Assembly (NCBI GenBank): GCA_026708265.1
Contig: JAPOVI010000083.1
Coordinates: 1-36,731 of the forward strand
From: Acidobacteriota bacterium
GTDB taxonomy: Bacteria > Acidobacteriota > Vicinamibacteria > Vicinamibacterales > UBA8438
Direction: 5' to 3'
Length of the DNA: 36,731 nucleotides
Shown: positions 1 through 6,763 of the stretch, piece by piece
How positions within the stretch are numbered: position 1 is the stretch's first letter
Layout: each line of letters starts with the position of its first letter
Position numbers and translations under genes: made by a program
The notes under the pieces: generated by a model
The model's database searches: none
What the model was told of the DNA's origin: nothing
What the model saw: only the letters and a program-made list of their open reading frames with translations

Positions 1-83
1 CCGGGTCGGCCCCAGCCCCCACCGTCCCAGGAGCTTGCGCCGCGGCACGCACTCTGCTGGCGTTCTGTGGCGCAAGCTCCTAG
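1..83. repeat. Palindromic repeat, copy 1 (downstream of selenoprotein gene)
   Basis: This 83-nt element matches 2162-2244 with about 7 differences by eye (roughly 92% identity) and may extend left of the window. Its core is an imperfect palindrome: 22-nt arms at 29-50 and 60-81 with three mismatches and a 9-nt loop. The outer arm sequence is AGGAGCTTGCGCC. The right arm contains the stop codon of the minus-strand selenoprotein gene, so that mRNA ends in this hairpin. It could act as a REP-like element, a terminator or an mRNA 3'-end stabiliser. There is no transposase nearby. Confidence 0.8.
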
Positions 84-616
84 GCTTGGGCGGTGATGGC
101 GCCGACGATGGCGTCGTAGGCGGCGCGCGCCTTGGCCCGCATCTCGTCGTCCGTGGCGTCCTGGATGGGATGCGGCACGTAAACGGCTCGGCTCGCCACG
201 TCGGGCATGCCCAGGGCGCCAGACTGCCGCTCCGCCGCGTCGACGAACTCCGACGAGGCCACCATCACGGTGGGGATGCCCCGCGCCTCGTAGTCGACCA
301 GGTCGTGCACACTGCACGACGTGCACGACCCTCAATCGGCGAGGGCCTGGATGACCGCCTTGCAGCGCTCCGCCACCTCGGCGCGGAGGTCCGTCGGCGC
401 GGGCCGCGTGAAGGTCGGCTTGCGCAGGCGGATGACGTCGACGCCCGGCTGCCGGGCGCGGAGCAGCGTCTCGAGCTCGTCGCAGAAGACGTCGCCGCGC
501 GGCTTCGAGATGTCGACGATCCCAATCGCCCCGGTGAGGGCGGTCGGTCGGGAGGCGAGCTGCCGGCCGATCGGCTGGCGTTCGTCGGTCGGATCGAGAA
601 TGACGGAGTCGTCCAT
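80..616 (-). CDS. UGSC family selenoprotein (UGA read as selenocysteine)
   Basis: A 178-residue protein if the in-frame UGA at 334-332 is read as selenocysteine (U95). The motif is then D-U-G-S-C-T-S-C, followed by SVHDLVDYEARGIPTV. This matches the UGSC-containing selenoprotein family known from marine metagenomes, whose function is unknown. Reading frame and protein character continue on both sides of the UGA: an N-terminal part (ILDPT, alpha/beta segment GAIGIVDISKPRGD) and a C-terminal part (GIPTVMVASSEF, YVPHPI). A 10-bp perfect hairpin begins one base after the UGA, where a bacterial SECIS belongs. I chose the ATG at 616 because GGAGG lies just upstream; a GTG at 643 is also possible (Sec would then be residue 104). 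The arrangement of U/C residues followed by an E..GIPT segment recalls the Sec site of glycine-reductase GrdB, which is my inference. The stop TAG lies inside the palindromic repeat. No sel genes are in the window. Confidence 0.88.
301..334 (-). promoter_or_regulatory. Putative bacterial SECIS element with recoded UGA
   Basis: On the minus-strand mRNA the UGA (334-332) is followed by one G, then a perfect 10-bp stem (330-321 GGUCGUGCAC paired with 310-301 GUGCACGACC) and a 10-nt loop starting with G. Bacterial SECIS hairpins lie inside the coding sequence just after the UGA with a G near the start of the apical loop. Here the loop starts about 11-14 nt after the UGA, a little closer than in E. 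coli fdhF, so SelB recognition is an inference. The stem codes for GSCTSCSVHD, so it is under both protein and RNA constraint. Confidence 0.7.
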
Positions 617-898
617 CCTGCCTCCGGAATCGAGTCTGGCCACTGTACCACAGCCCGCGCGGGGAGCCGGGCGGCATGCGGCGAGCGGACTGCTTCCGTC
701 CGGTCGGATCGCGCCCCATTCCGATCGCGCCCCGTTCGGAGCGCGCCCGCGCCCTCGACCGGGCCGAGAGCGGCCCGGACCCCCCGCAGGCGGTCCGCCA
801 TCGCCGGCGCGAGTGACCGTGCTCCGGCGAGTGCGGGGGAACCTCGTGCGGTCGCGGCGAGGTGCGGAGGCGCGACCTGGGATGTGCCGCGCGCCTGC
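617..898. other. Intergenic stretch with short tandem-like GC repeats
   Basis: No gene is visible between the RNase H stop and the selenoprotein start. Around 706-755 there are two to three imperfect head-to-tail copies of a 16-17 nt unit resembling GATCGCGCCCCATTCC. A TACAGT box (minus strand, 647-642) could be the -10 of the selenoprotein gene, leaving a leader of about 20 nt with a GGAGG ribosome site. Confidence 0.4.
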
Positions 899-1567
899 CT
901 ACAGCGCGGATCGCATCCAGGCGGTGGCGAGGCTGTCGGCGTACTCGTTCCAGCGGTGTCCGGCGTGGCCGGCGATCCAGCGGAGGCGGCAGTCGGGATG
1001 GGCCCGGTAGCGCTCCAGCAGCTCCCGCACCAGGTCGAGGTTGCTGATCGGGCCGGTCTTGCGCTTCCAGCCCCGCCGCTCCCAGGCGGGTGCCCACTTG
1101 GTAATCGTGTTCACGCAGAGCTGGCTGTCGGTGTGGACGTCGGCGGCGGCGGCGTCGGGCAGCATCTTGAACGCCTCGATGAGCGCCCGGAGCTCCATGC
1201 GGTTGTTGGTCGTGTCCGGGTCGTGGCCGTGCGCCTTCGACACGATCTCGCCTCGCTCGACCCAGACCACGCCCCAGCCGCCGGGGCCCGGGTTGGGCAC
1301 GGCGCTGCCGTCCGTGAAGACGCCGGTGACGGGGTCGCCGGGGTACTTGGCCAGCACCTCGTCGAGGGTGAGGTTCTCCTCGGACCGCGTGCCGGTGCGT
1401 CGGGCGCGCGGGGCCGCGCGGCGCGCCGCGCGTTGCTGCCCCCCCGCGGCGCGTTTCTTCGGTGAGTGCGCGCGGCAGTACCGGGGCCGCCAGCCGGGGT
1501 AGCGGTCGAGCGCCGCCTGGGCGACGTCGAACTCCGCGTCGCATACCTGGCAGCGAAAGCGTGGCAC
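899..1567 (-). CDS. rnhA: Ribonuclease HI with N-terminal zinc-knuckle-like domain
   Basis: A 222-residue protein that cleaves the RNA strand of RNA-DNA hybrids. The RNase H fold occupies about residues 78-222 and shows the full acidic set: D86 (FTDGSA), E125 (NNRMELRAL), D147 (HTDSQL) and D211 (NEYADSLA), with the usual GHAGHRWNEYAD region. In front is a roughly 75-residue extension. It starts with a C6-x2-C9 and C31-x2-H34 arrangement that could bind zinc, then a basic Arg/Ala/Lys-rich linker (about residues 36-62) that could bind nucleic acid. Plain bacterial RNase HI is about 155 residues, so this is an extended form. The GTG start at 1567 is preceded by TATGCT only 6 nt upstream and no clear ribosome site, suggesting a leaderless message. 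The divergent relBE genes start about 95 bases away. Confidence 0.9.
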   Translation of the reverse strand: MPRFRCQVCDAEFDVAQAALDRYPGWRPRYCRAHSPKKRAAGGQQRAARRAAPRARRTGTRSEENLTLDEVLAKYPGDPVTGVFTDGSAVPNPGPGGWGVVWVERGEIVSKAHGHDPDTTNNRMELRALIEAFKMLPDAAAADVHTDSQLCVNTITKWAPAWERRGWKRKTGPISNLDLVRELLERYRAHPDCRLRWIAGHAGHRWNEYADSLATAWMRSAL

Positions 1568-1573
1568 CCCGTG

Positions 1574-1579
1574 AGCATA
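1574..1579 (-). promoter_or_regulatory. Possible leaderless -10 box (TATGCT) for RNase HI gene
   Basis: TATGCT on the minus strand ends 6 nt before the GTG start at 1567. No Shine-Dalgarno sequence lies between, so transcription would begin at or next to the start codon. Confidence 0.35.
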
Positions 1580-1661
1580 CGACAGCGGGGCCAAGGGGTA
1601 CCTCGCGCCGCGACGGCCGTGATACAGTGAATGCACACAATCCCTGCATCGCGGAGGCGAG

Positions 1662-1889
1662 ATGGCGACTTCGATTCGTCTGGCTCCCGAGACCGAACGG
1701 CGGCTCGACTTCCTGGCGACCCAAACCGGGCGCACCAAGGCGTTCTACCTGCGAGAGATCATCGACCGCGGTCTGGACGACGCTGAAGACTACTACCTGG
1801 CCGCCGAGGTGCTGCAGAGGATCCGGAAGGGCGAGGAACAGGTCCACGCCGCGGACGACGTGAGGCGTGACCTTGGCCTGGACGATTGA
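1662..1889 (+). CDS. relB: RelB-type antitoxin (ribbon-helix-helix)
   Basis: A 75-residue protein, presumed antitoxin of the RelE protein that follows. The N-terminus (TSIRLAPETERRLDFLA) reads as a ribbon-helix-helix DNA-binding strand and first helix. The middle (KAFYLREIIDRGLDDAEDYYLAAEVLQRI) is typical of the RelB/DinJ-like group, and an acidic C-terminal tail would cover the toxin. GGAGG lies 6 nt before the ATG, and TACAGT at 1623-1628 is a possible -10. The gene overlaps the toxin start by 23 bases, so the two are translationally coupled. Such pairs normally repress their own promoter. Confidence 0.88.
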   Translation: MATSIRLAPETERRLDFLATQTGRTKAFYLREIIDRGLDDAEDYYLAAEVLQRIRKGEEQVHAADDVRRDLGLDD

Positions 1890-2139
1890 GTACACCACCA
1901 CCGCCCGGTCACAGCTTCGCAAGCTCGATCGCAAGGCAGCGCGACGCGTTCTCGACTACATCGACGTGCGAGTTGCCCGGCTGGGCGACCCGCGCAGCCT
2001 GGGCCAGGCCCTCGCCGGTCCCATGGGTGGACTGTGGCGCTACCGGGTCGGCGGCTGCCGGGTCATCTGCGAGATCCGGGATCGGGCGCTGCGCGTGCTG
2101 GTGGTGCGGCTCGGGCACCGCCGCGACGTGTACCGCTAG
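1867..2139 (+). CDS. relE: RelE/ParE-family toxin
   Basis: A 90-residue protein of the RelE fold; family members cut mRNA in the ribosome A site or, in the ParE branch, poison gyrase. Visible family features are an N-terminal strand IEYTTTARSQLRKLDRKAARRVLDYI, a middle G..WRYRVGGCRVICEI segment and the final VVRLGHRRDVYR carrying the basic and Tyr residues usual for RelE nucleases. It starts with GTG inside the antitoxin gene. Together with relB it forms a complete pair between RNase HI and the second palindromic repeat. Confidence 0.9.
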   Translation: MTLAWTIEYTTTARSQLRKLDRKAARRVLDYIDVRVARLGDPRSLGQALAGPMGGLWRYRVGGCRVICEIRDRALRVLVVRLGHRRDVYR

Positions 2140-2161
2140 CGCCGCCAACCCGTCGCAGGCT

Positions 2162-2244
2162 CCGGGTCGGCCCCAGCCCCCACCGCCCTGGGAGCTTGCG
2201 CCGCGGCACGCACCCGGTTGGCGTTCTGCGGCGCAAGCTCCTAG
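2162..2244. repeat. Palindromic repeat, copy 2 (downstream of Trx-fused gene)
   Basis: Second copy of the 83-nt element at 1-83, in the same orientation. The arms are 2190-2211 and 2221-2242 (three mismatches) around a 9-nt loop. It lies 9 nt beyond the stop of the minus-strand thioredoxin-fused gene and about 20 nt beyond the relE stop, so it separates convergent genes and may terminate transcription in either direction. Confidence 0.82.
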
Positions 2245-2253
2245 CGGCCCCGG

Positions 2254-3912
2254 CTACGGCGCTACCGGGGCGTCGATGAGGCGCGTCACCGCCTTCGAGC
2301 CCAGGCCGCCGCTGGCCCAGCCGCCGACGGCGGCGGAGAACTTCCCGGCCGTGCCGCCGGCCACCGCGATCAGGATGTTGTCGGCGCTCGCGAACTTCGG
2401 GAACGGACGGTCGAGCGCCTCGGCGGTCGGGCGGCCGTCGGGGCCGACCCAGTCCCTGGGCAGCGCCCGCACGCCGGTGCCCTTCTGGCACTCGTCGTTC
2501 GGCAGGACATCGCGCAGCCTGCGGGCCGTCACTTCCTGGATGCGGGCGCGCAGGTCGTCCTTCGTGTAGCCGTCGCGCTCGAACGTGCGCGCGTGCTCGG
2601 GGGAGACGACCAGCAGGGCCTGGTCCATTCCGTGCAGCTTCACGTGGGCGATCGCTTCGAGCGAGTAGCCCATGCTGGCCCCGAGCGAGGGGGCGCGGCG
2701 CGAGAGCTGGTCGCGGATGGCGCGCGGCGCCTCGGCCGCGAAGACGGTGACCGTGCTCTGGTCGCGGTCGAAGCCGCGCTCGACGTGCAGCGGCTCCCAG
2801 CAGCTCAGCTCCTCGTTCTCCGCGATGCAGGCGCCGAGCTTGCCCGGCTGACCGAGGGTCGACATGTCGACCTCGCCGGGCCGGCCGCCGCCGACGTTGC
2901 GCACCACGAGCTGCAGGGCGCGGCCGATAGTCAGGTTCGCGCGCGTCCCCTGACCGAAGACGTTGCGCCCCGTGTTGAGGCCGATCGCGTGGCGGATCGG
3001 GCCGTTGACGATCAGGAGCGGCCCGACGAAGTAGGTCGTGGCCAGCACCCCGTGCAGGTTGAAGGCGTCGGTGCAGGCCGCCTCCACCGCGGCGATGACC
3101 ACCGGCAGGTACTCCGGCTTGCAGCCCGCCATGACTGCGTTGATGGCGACCTTCTCGACCGTCGCCGGGGCAAGGTTGGGCGGAATCTCGGCGACCACGT
3201 CCCCGGCCGGTCGCGACGTGCCGCCGAGCATGCGGGCGACGCGCGCCTCGGTCGGCGGCACCACCGGGAGGCCGTCGGTCAGGCCCTGCTGGTCGAGGAA
3301 CTCGAACGGATCGAGGGCCGGCATCCGCACCCGCCGAGACGCGAGCGCCCGCGCGTCGCGCCGGGCCGCCAGTCGCCGGGCGACGTCCGGGTCGTGGACC
3401 TTCGACCCGCAACCCGGCCGCATGGCGGGCAGCGACTCTCCCTCGCGCTCGATCGCCGGCGCCGCCACCCCGCAACGACCCGCCGCAAGTTCGACGAGCC
3501 CCTCGAGATCCGTCTTGGCGAAGCCTTCGAAGCTGGCCAGGACGCCGGCGTCCCCGTCGACCAGCACGAGCGCCGGCACGGCGTCGAAGCCGTACTCCTC
3601 GGAGACCAGCAGCTCGGCGTCCAGGGCGCGCGGGAACGTCAGCCCGTGCCGCTCGCTGAACGCGGCGGTCAGCGCGGCGTCGTCCTGCGACACGCCCAGG
3701 ACACGCAGCCCCGGCCCGGACAGGGCCTGGTGCACTCGCTCGACGAGCGGCGCCGTCAGGTCGCAGGTCGCGCAGTCGTGCTTGAAGAAGAAGAGCAATG
3801 TCGCCGGTGCGGCGGGTCCTTCGGCGTGGCGGCCGAACCCGCAGGGGGCACCGGTGGTGTCGCGCAGCGTGAACGAGGCCGCCTTCGTGCCGGGCGTGGG
3901 AAGCGTGGACAT
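2254..3912 (-). CDS. Thioredoxin-fused protein of a UGSC-associated family
   Basis: A 552-residue two-part protein. Residues 1 to about 150 are a peroxiredoxin/TlpA-like thioredoxin fold: FFFKHDCATC with C47-x2-C50 and the cis-proline segment AVPALVLVDG near residue 113. After a linker with a C168-G-S motif, residues about 205-552 form a large domain with phrases such as TDGLPVVPPTEARV, VEKVAINAVMAGC, LIVNGPI, NVGGGRPGEVDMSTLGQPGK and WEPLHVERGF. I recall this domain as a conserved uncharacterised family often encoded beside UGSC selenoproteins. That is memory, not a search. Its function is unknown; the fold pairing suggests thiol redox chemistry with the selenoprotein as partner. No signal peptide is seen, so it is probably cytoplasmic. 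TATACT ends 10 nt before the ATG. The gene diverges from the secreted protein at 4111, and palindromic repeat copy 2 follows its stop. Confidence 0.78.
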   Translation of the reverse strand: MSTLPTPGTKAASFTLRDTTGAPCGFGRHAEGPAAPATLLFFFKHDCATCDLTAPLVERVHQALSGPGLRVLGVSQDDAALTAAFSERHGLTFPRALDAELLVSEEYGFDAVPALVLVDGDAGVLASFEGFAKTDLEGLVELAAGRCGVAAPAIEREGESLPAMRPGCGSKVHDPDVARRLAARRDARALASRRVRMPALDPFEFLDQQGLTDGLPVVPPTEARVARMLGGTSRPAGDVVAEIPPNLAPATVEKVAINAVMAGCKPEYLPVVIAAVEAACTDAFNLHGVLATTYFVGPLLIVNGPIRHAIGLNTGRNVFGQGTRANLTIGRALQLVVRNVGGGRPGEVDMSTLGQPGKLGACIAENEELSCWEPLHVERGFDRDQSTVTVFAAEAPRAIRDQLSRRAPSLGASMGYSLEAIAHVKLHGMDQALLVVSPEHARTFERDGYTKDDLRARIQEVTARRLRDVLPNDECQKGTGVRALPRDWVGPDGRPTAEALDRPFPKFASADNILIAVAGGTAGKFSAAVGGWASGGLGSKAVTRLIDAPVAP

Positions 3913-3922
3913 GACGGCGCTG

Positions 3923-3928
3923 AGTATA
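3923..3928 (-). promoter_or_regulatory. Possible -10 box (TATACT) for Trx-fused gene
   Basis: TATACT on the minus strand ends 10 nt before the ATG at 3912, leaving almost no leader and no ribosome site. No convincing -35 was seen. Confidence 0.35.
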
Positions 3929-4049
3929 GGATAGAGATTGCTGGCTCCATCCGGGGCCCGGTCTCCGCCCCGAGGCATCCGGCGTTCCACGATGGTCTCC
4001 GTGCAGCATTCGAGCGTCGCAACCGGGCGCCCGGCGCGTCCGCAACCGA

Positions 4050-4072
4050 GTCCGGCGCCCCCGGCGCCGGAC
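4050..4072. repeat. Perfect inverted repeat between divergent genes
   Basis: GTCCGGCGCC (4050-4059) and GGCGCCGGAC (4063-4072) form a perfect 10-bp hairpin with a 3-nt loop, 38 nt before the ATG at 4111. It could be a hairpin in that gene's leader or an operator. Confidence 0.45.
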
Positions 4073-4110
4073 GACGTGCCCCAACTGCCACCACGCCGAC
4101 GACGAGGGCC

Positions 4111-5418
4111 ATGACGAAGGCCATGGGCTCCGCGCTCGCCGGATCGCTGGCGGTGTTGCTCGGCGCCGGGGTCGCCGGCGCGGCGCAGGGGCCGGAGGAG
4201 CCGAACGGCGCCGATCTCCTGCGCGTGTTCCTCGACTGCGGCCGGTGCGACGACGAGTACCTGCGCCGCGAGATCCGCTTCGTGAACTACGTGCGCGATC
4301 GACAGGACGCGCAGGTCCACGTGCTGGTGACCCGCGAGGGCACCGGCGGCGGAGGCGATGCGTGGACGCTCCACTTCTACGGCGGCGACGAGTTCGCGGG
4401 AATGGACGACGAGCTGGTCTTCTACACCTCGCAGGACGACACGGACGACAGCGAGCGTCGTGCGCTGGCACAGACCCTGCGCCTCGGCCTGGTGCGCTAC
4501 GCCGCGCGGACGCCGCTCGGGCAGGAGCTCGCGGTCGCGCCCCGCCGCACCAACGCGCTGGGGGTGCGCCGGGTGGAGAATGCGCAGCCGCGGGACGATC
4601 CCTGGAACTTCTGGGTCTTCCGCACCCGGCTCAACATGTTCTTCGACGCGGAGGAGCGGGAGTCGACGCGGTCGCTGAGCGGATCGGTGTCGGCCAACCG
4701 CGACACCGAGATGTGGCGCATGCGCGTGGGCTTCTTCACGAACTACCGTGAGGATACGTTCCAGCTCACCGATTCGACGTTCTCCAACGCGCGGCGCAGC
4801 TCGTCGCTCGACGCCCGCTTCGTCAAGAGCGTCGGAGAGCACGTCGGCATCGGCTTCGGGGGGTCGGCCATCAGCTCGAACTTCCGGAACCAGGCGCTGA
4901 CACTGCGCGGTGCGCCCGCCATCGAGTACAACTTCTTCCCCTACTCGGAGTCGACGCGGCGTCAGTTCACCATGACCTATACGGCCGGCTACAACGCCTT
5001 CCGCTATATCGAGCCGACGATCTTCGACGAGCTCGAGGAGCGGCGCGCCAACCACGCCGTCCAGACGTCGTTCGTGGCCAACGAGCCGTGGGGCGAGAGC
5101 GAGCTGACGATGGAGTTCTCGCAGTTTCTCGACCGCCCCGGCCAACGCCGGCTGGTGCTCTACGGGGAGATCGACGTCCGCCTCTTCCGCGGGTTCTTTC
5201 TCCGCCTCGACGCCGACAGCTCGTTCATCGGCGACCAGATCTACCTTCCCCGCCGCGACGCCACCGACGCCGAGATCCTGGTCCGCCAGCGGCAGCTCGC
5301 CACCAACTACGAGTGGCAGTTCCGGATCGGCTTCACCTACTCGTTCGGGTCCATCTTCAACAACGTCGTCAACTCGCGCTTCGCGGGCTCGAGCGGCGGC
5401 TTCACCCGCGCGTTCTGA
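4111..5418 (+). CDS. Secreted/outer-membrane beta-barrel-like protein, unknown function
   Basis: A 435-residue protein of no recognised name. The N-terminus (MTKAMGSALAGSLAVLLGAGVAGAAQG) is a signal peptide. A small region with DCGRCDDEYLRREIRFVNYVRDR follows, then a domain of alternating polar/aromatic segments (for example FVFRTRLNMFF-like strands, MRVGFFTNYRED, FTMTYTAGYNAF, YEWQFRIGFTYSFGS). These look like outer-membrane beta strands, and the protein ends on an aromatic (Phe) as barrels often do. The D-C-G-R-C-D element near residue 45 may form a disulfide or bind a metal. I recall similar uncharacterised proteins in acidobacterial genomes, which is recollection only. GAGG lies just before the chosen ATG; a second ATG at 4123 is possible. 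The gene stands alone, diverging from the Trx-fused gene. Confidence 0.8.
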   Translation: MTKAMGSALAGSLAVLLGAGVAGAAQGPEEPNGADLLRVFLDCGRCDDEYLRREIRFVNYVRDRQDAQVHVLVTREGTGGGGDAWTLHFYGGDEFAGMDDELVFYTSQDDTDDSERRALAQTLRLGLVRYAARTPLGQELAVAPRRTNALGVRRVENAQPRDDPWNFWVFRTRLNMFFDAEERESTRSLSGSVSANRDTEMWRMRVGFFTNYREDTFQLTDSTFSNARRSSSLDARFVKSVGEHVGIGFGGSAISSNFRNQALTLRGAPAIEYNFFPYSESTRRQFTMTYTAGYNAFRYIEPTIFDELEERRANHAVQTSFVANEPWGESELTMEFSQFLDRPGQRRLVLYGEIDVRLFRGFFLRLDADSSFIGDQIYLPRRDATDAEILVRQRQLATNYEWQFRIGFTYSFGSIFNNVVNSRFAGSSGGFTRAF

Positions 5419-5586
5419 CGCACCCGGTCGCTTCAGTTCCGCCGTCACGTCGCGCACCGACTCCAGCTCGGCAGTCCATCTGATGTACGGCGTCGGTCAT
5501 TCCGTGTCCGATCCGAGCCGCTGAGCCCGCCGACGCGCAGACCCGGTCGATCCGCGCCAGGAGCCCGGTTGCGCACCGCCGGGCAC

Positions 5587-5603
5587 TTGGCACCCGTCGT
5601 GCA
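5587..5603 (+). promoter_or_regulatory. Possible sigma-54 promoter upstream of lgt-like gene
   Basis: TTGGCACCCGTCGTGCA keeps the GG-N10-GC spacing of -24/-12 promoters and matches TTGGCAC of the consensus, with weaker agreement at the -12 element (GTGC for TTGC). It lies 44 nt before the ATG at 5648. Chance matches are possible in GC-rich DNA. Confidence 0.3.
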
Positions 5604-5647
5604 GGCCAGTCCTCCGGCCGCACTTCCCCGCGGCGCGGAGACGACCA

Positions 5648-6763
5648 ATGCTCGGACCCTACACGCATCGGATCGACCCGGTCCTCCTCGACGTCGGCGG
5701 CGTCCATCTCTGGTGGTACGGCCTCGGCTTCGCGCTCGGCTTTCTCGAGCTGCACCTCTTCCTCCGACGGGGCAACGGGCCGCTTCGACTCTCGCCGCGC
5801 GAGGTGTGGAGCCTGAGCCTCTTCGTCGCCGCCGGGGTGCTGGTCGGCGGCCGCGCGCTGGAGATCGCCTTCGACGAGTGGCCGTTCTACCGGGAGCACC
5901 TGCACCTGGTGCCCGCGTGGTGGCTCGGCGGCATGGCGACGCACGGCCTGCTGCTCGGCGGCACGCTCGGCGCCGTGCTGTTCGCGCGCCGCTATCGGAA
6001 GCCAGTCCTTCTGGTGGCCGACGCGCTCGCGGTGCCGGCCGCATTCCTCCTGGGCATGGGACGGCTCGGCAACTTCATCGACGGCCAGATCGTCGGCTCG
6101 GTGACCGACGTCTGGTGGGCGGTGGAGTTCCCCGACGCGGAGGGCTTCCGGCATCCCGTGGTGCTCTACGACGGCGCCAAGAACCTGCTTCTGGCGGCGT
6201 ACCTCCTCCACGTGGGCCGGATGAACCGGACCCCGGGCGCGGTGGCGGCGCGGTTCGTCTTCTGGTACGCGTTCCCGCGCTTCTTCCTCGATCTGTTCCG
6301 GGACTATCCGACCCACCGGCTTGCCCTCGGTACCGGGCAGACGCTGAACATCGTGATGGCCGGGCTCGGGGCGGCGGTCTTGTACCGCTCCCGCCTGCGG
6401 CGGCTGGGCCGGCTGACCCGCACCGCCGGTTGGGGGGTAGCCGCCCAGGTAGACACGGGCCGGCGGGCGGCGGACGCGCCGCCGCTCGTCGCGCAGCGCC
6501 TCGCCTTCGCCGGCCTTCTCGCCCTCTGCCTCACGATTCCGAGCAACTGGACGCAGGACATCCCACGGCGCTATGGCGCACGGCACGCGGGGCTGGCGCA
6601 TTCGTGGCTGTACCCGAGGATCGATACCGCGCCGTCACCCGCGCGCGGAGCCGAGCGAGGGGCGGAGCTACTTCCCGCGGGCGTCGCTCACGGTGTACAC
6701 CAGGCTGACGATGCCGGTCTTCTCGTAGGTCCGCTGCTCGGTCAGCGTCAGCCCGACTCGTGA
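5648..6763 (+). CDS. lgt: Lgt-like prolipoprotein diacylglyceryl transferase, divergent
   Basis: A 371-residue multi-span membrane protein of the Lgt family, which moves diacylglycerol from phosphatidylglycerol to the lipobox cysteine of prolipoproteins. Family motifs are clear: WWYGLGFALGF (the essential Tyr), MATHGLLLGG (the His), and GRLGNFIDGQIVG with Arg and Asn kept. RHPVVLYD and PRFFLDLFRDY mark the later conserved region. Two positions differ from E. coli: the Glu of FINGE is Gln here, and the later E of RxxxE is Asp. An additional hydrophobic segment near LAFAGLLALCLTIPSNWTQ follows the usual seven spans. E. coli Lgt is 291 residues. The last 96 bases overlap the 3' end of the convergent reductase gene, and the tail there looks like uninformative read-through, perhaps after loss of an earlier stop. 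GGAG lies 8 nt before the ATG. It may be a paralogue rather than the housekeeping enzyme. Confidence 0.82.
   Translation: MLGPYTHRIDPVLLDVGGVHLWWYGLGFALGFLELHLFLRRGNGPLRLSPREVWSLSLFVAAGVLVGGRALEIAFDEWPFYREHLHLVPAWWLGGMATHGLLLGGTLGAVLFARRYRKPVLLVADALAVPAAFLLGMGRLGNFIDGQIVGSVTDVWWAVEFPDAEGFRHPVVLYDGAKNLLLAAYLLHVGRMNRTPGAVAARFVFWYAFPRFFLDLFRDYPTHRLALGTGQTLNIVMAGLGAAVLYRSRLRRLGRLTRTAGWGVAAQVDTGRRAADAPPLVAQRLAFAGLLALCLTIPSNWTQDIPRRYGARHAGLAHSWLYPRIDTAPSPARGAERGAELLPAGVAHGVHQADDAGLLVGPLLGQRQPDS

Noticed and set aside
332..334. Reading the selenoprotein gene as a nonsense-mutated pseudogene or as two separate short genes
   Set aside because: The protein on both sides matches one family, the codon falls exactly at the Sec position of the UGSC motif, and a perfect hairpin follows.
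84..2161. A composite mobile element bounded by the two 83-nt repeats
   Set aside because: There is no transposase or integrase between them, no target duplication could be identified, and the repeats sit where 3'-end hairpins would.
2063..4471. Very long open frames opposite or out of frame with real genes, here and at 10336-12852, 13871-16936 and 22024-25200
   Set aside because: They are side effects of high GC content: composition is Arg/Ala/Pro/Gly-rich, no motif is visible, and recognisable protein families occupy the other frame.
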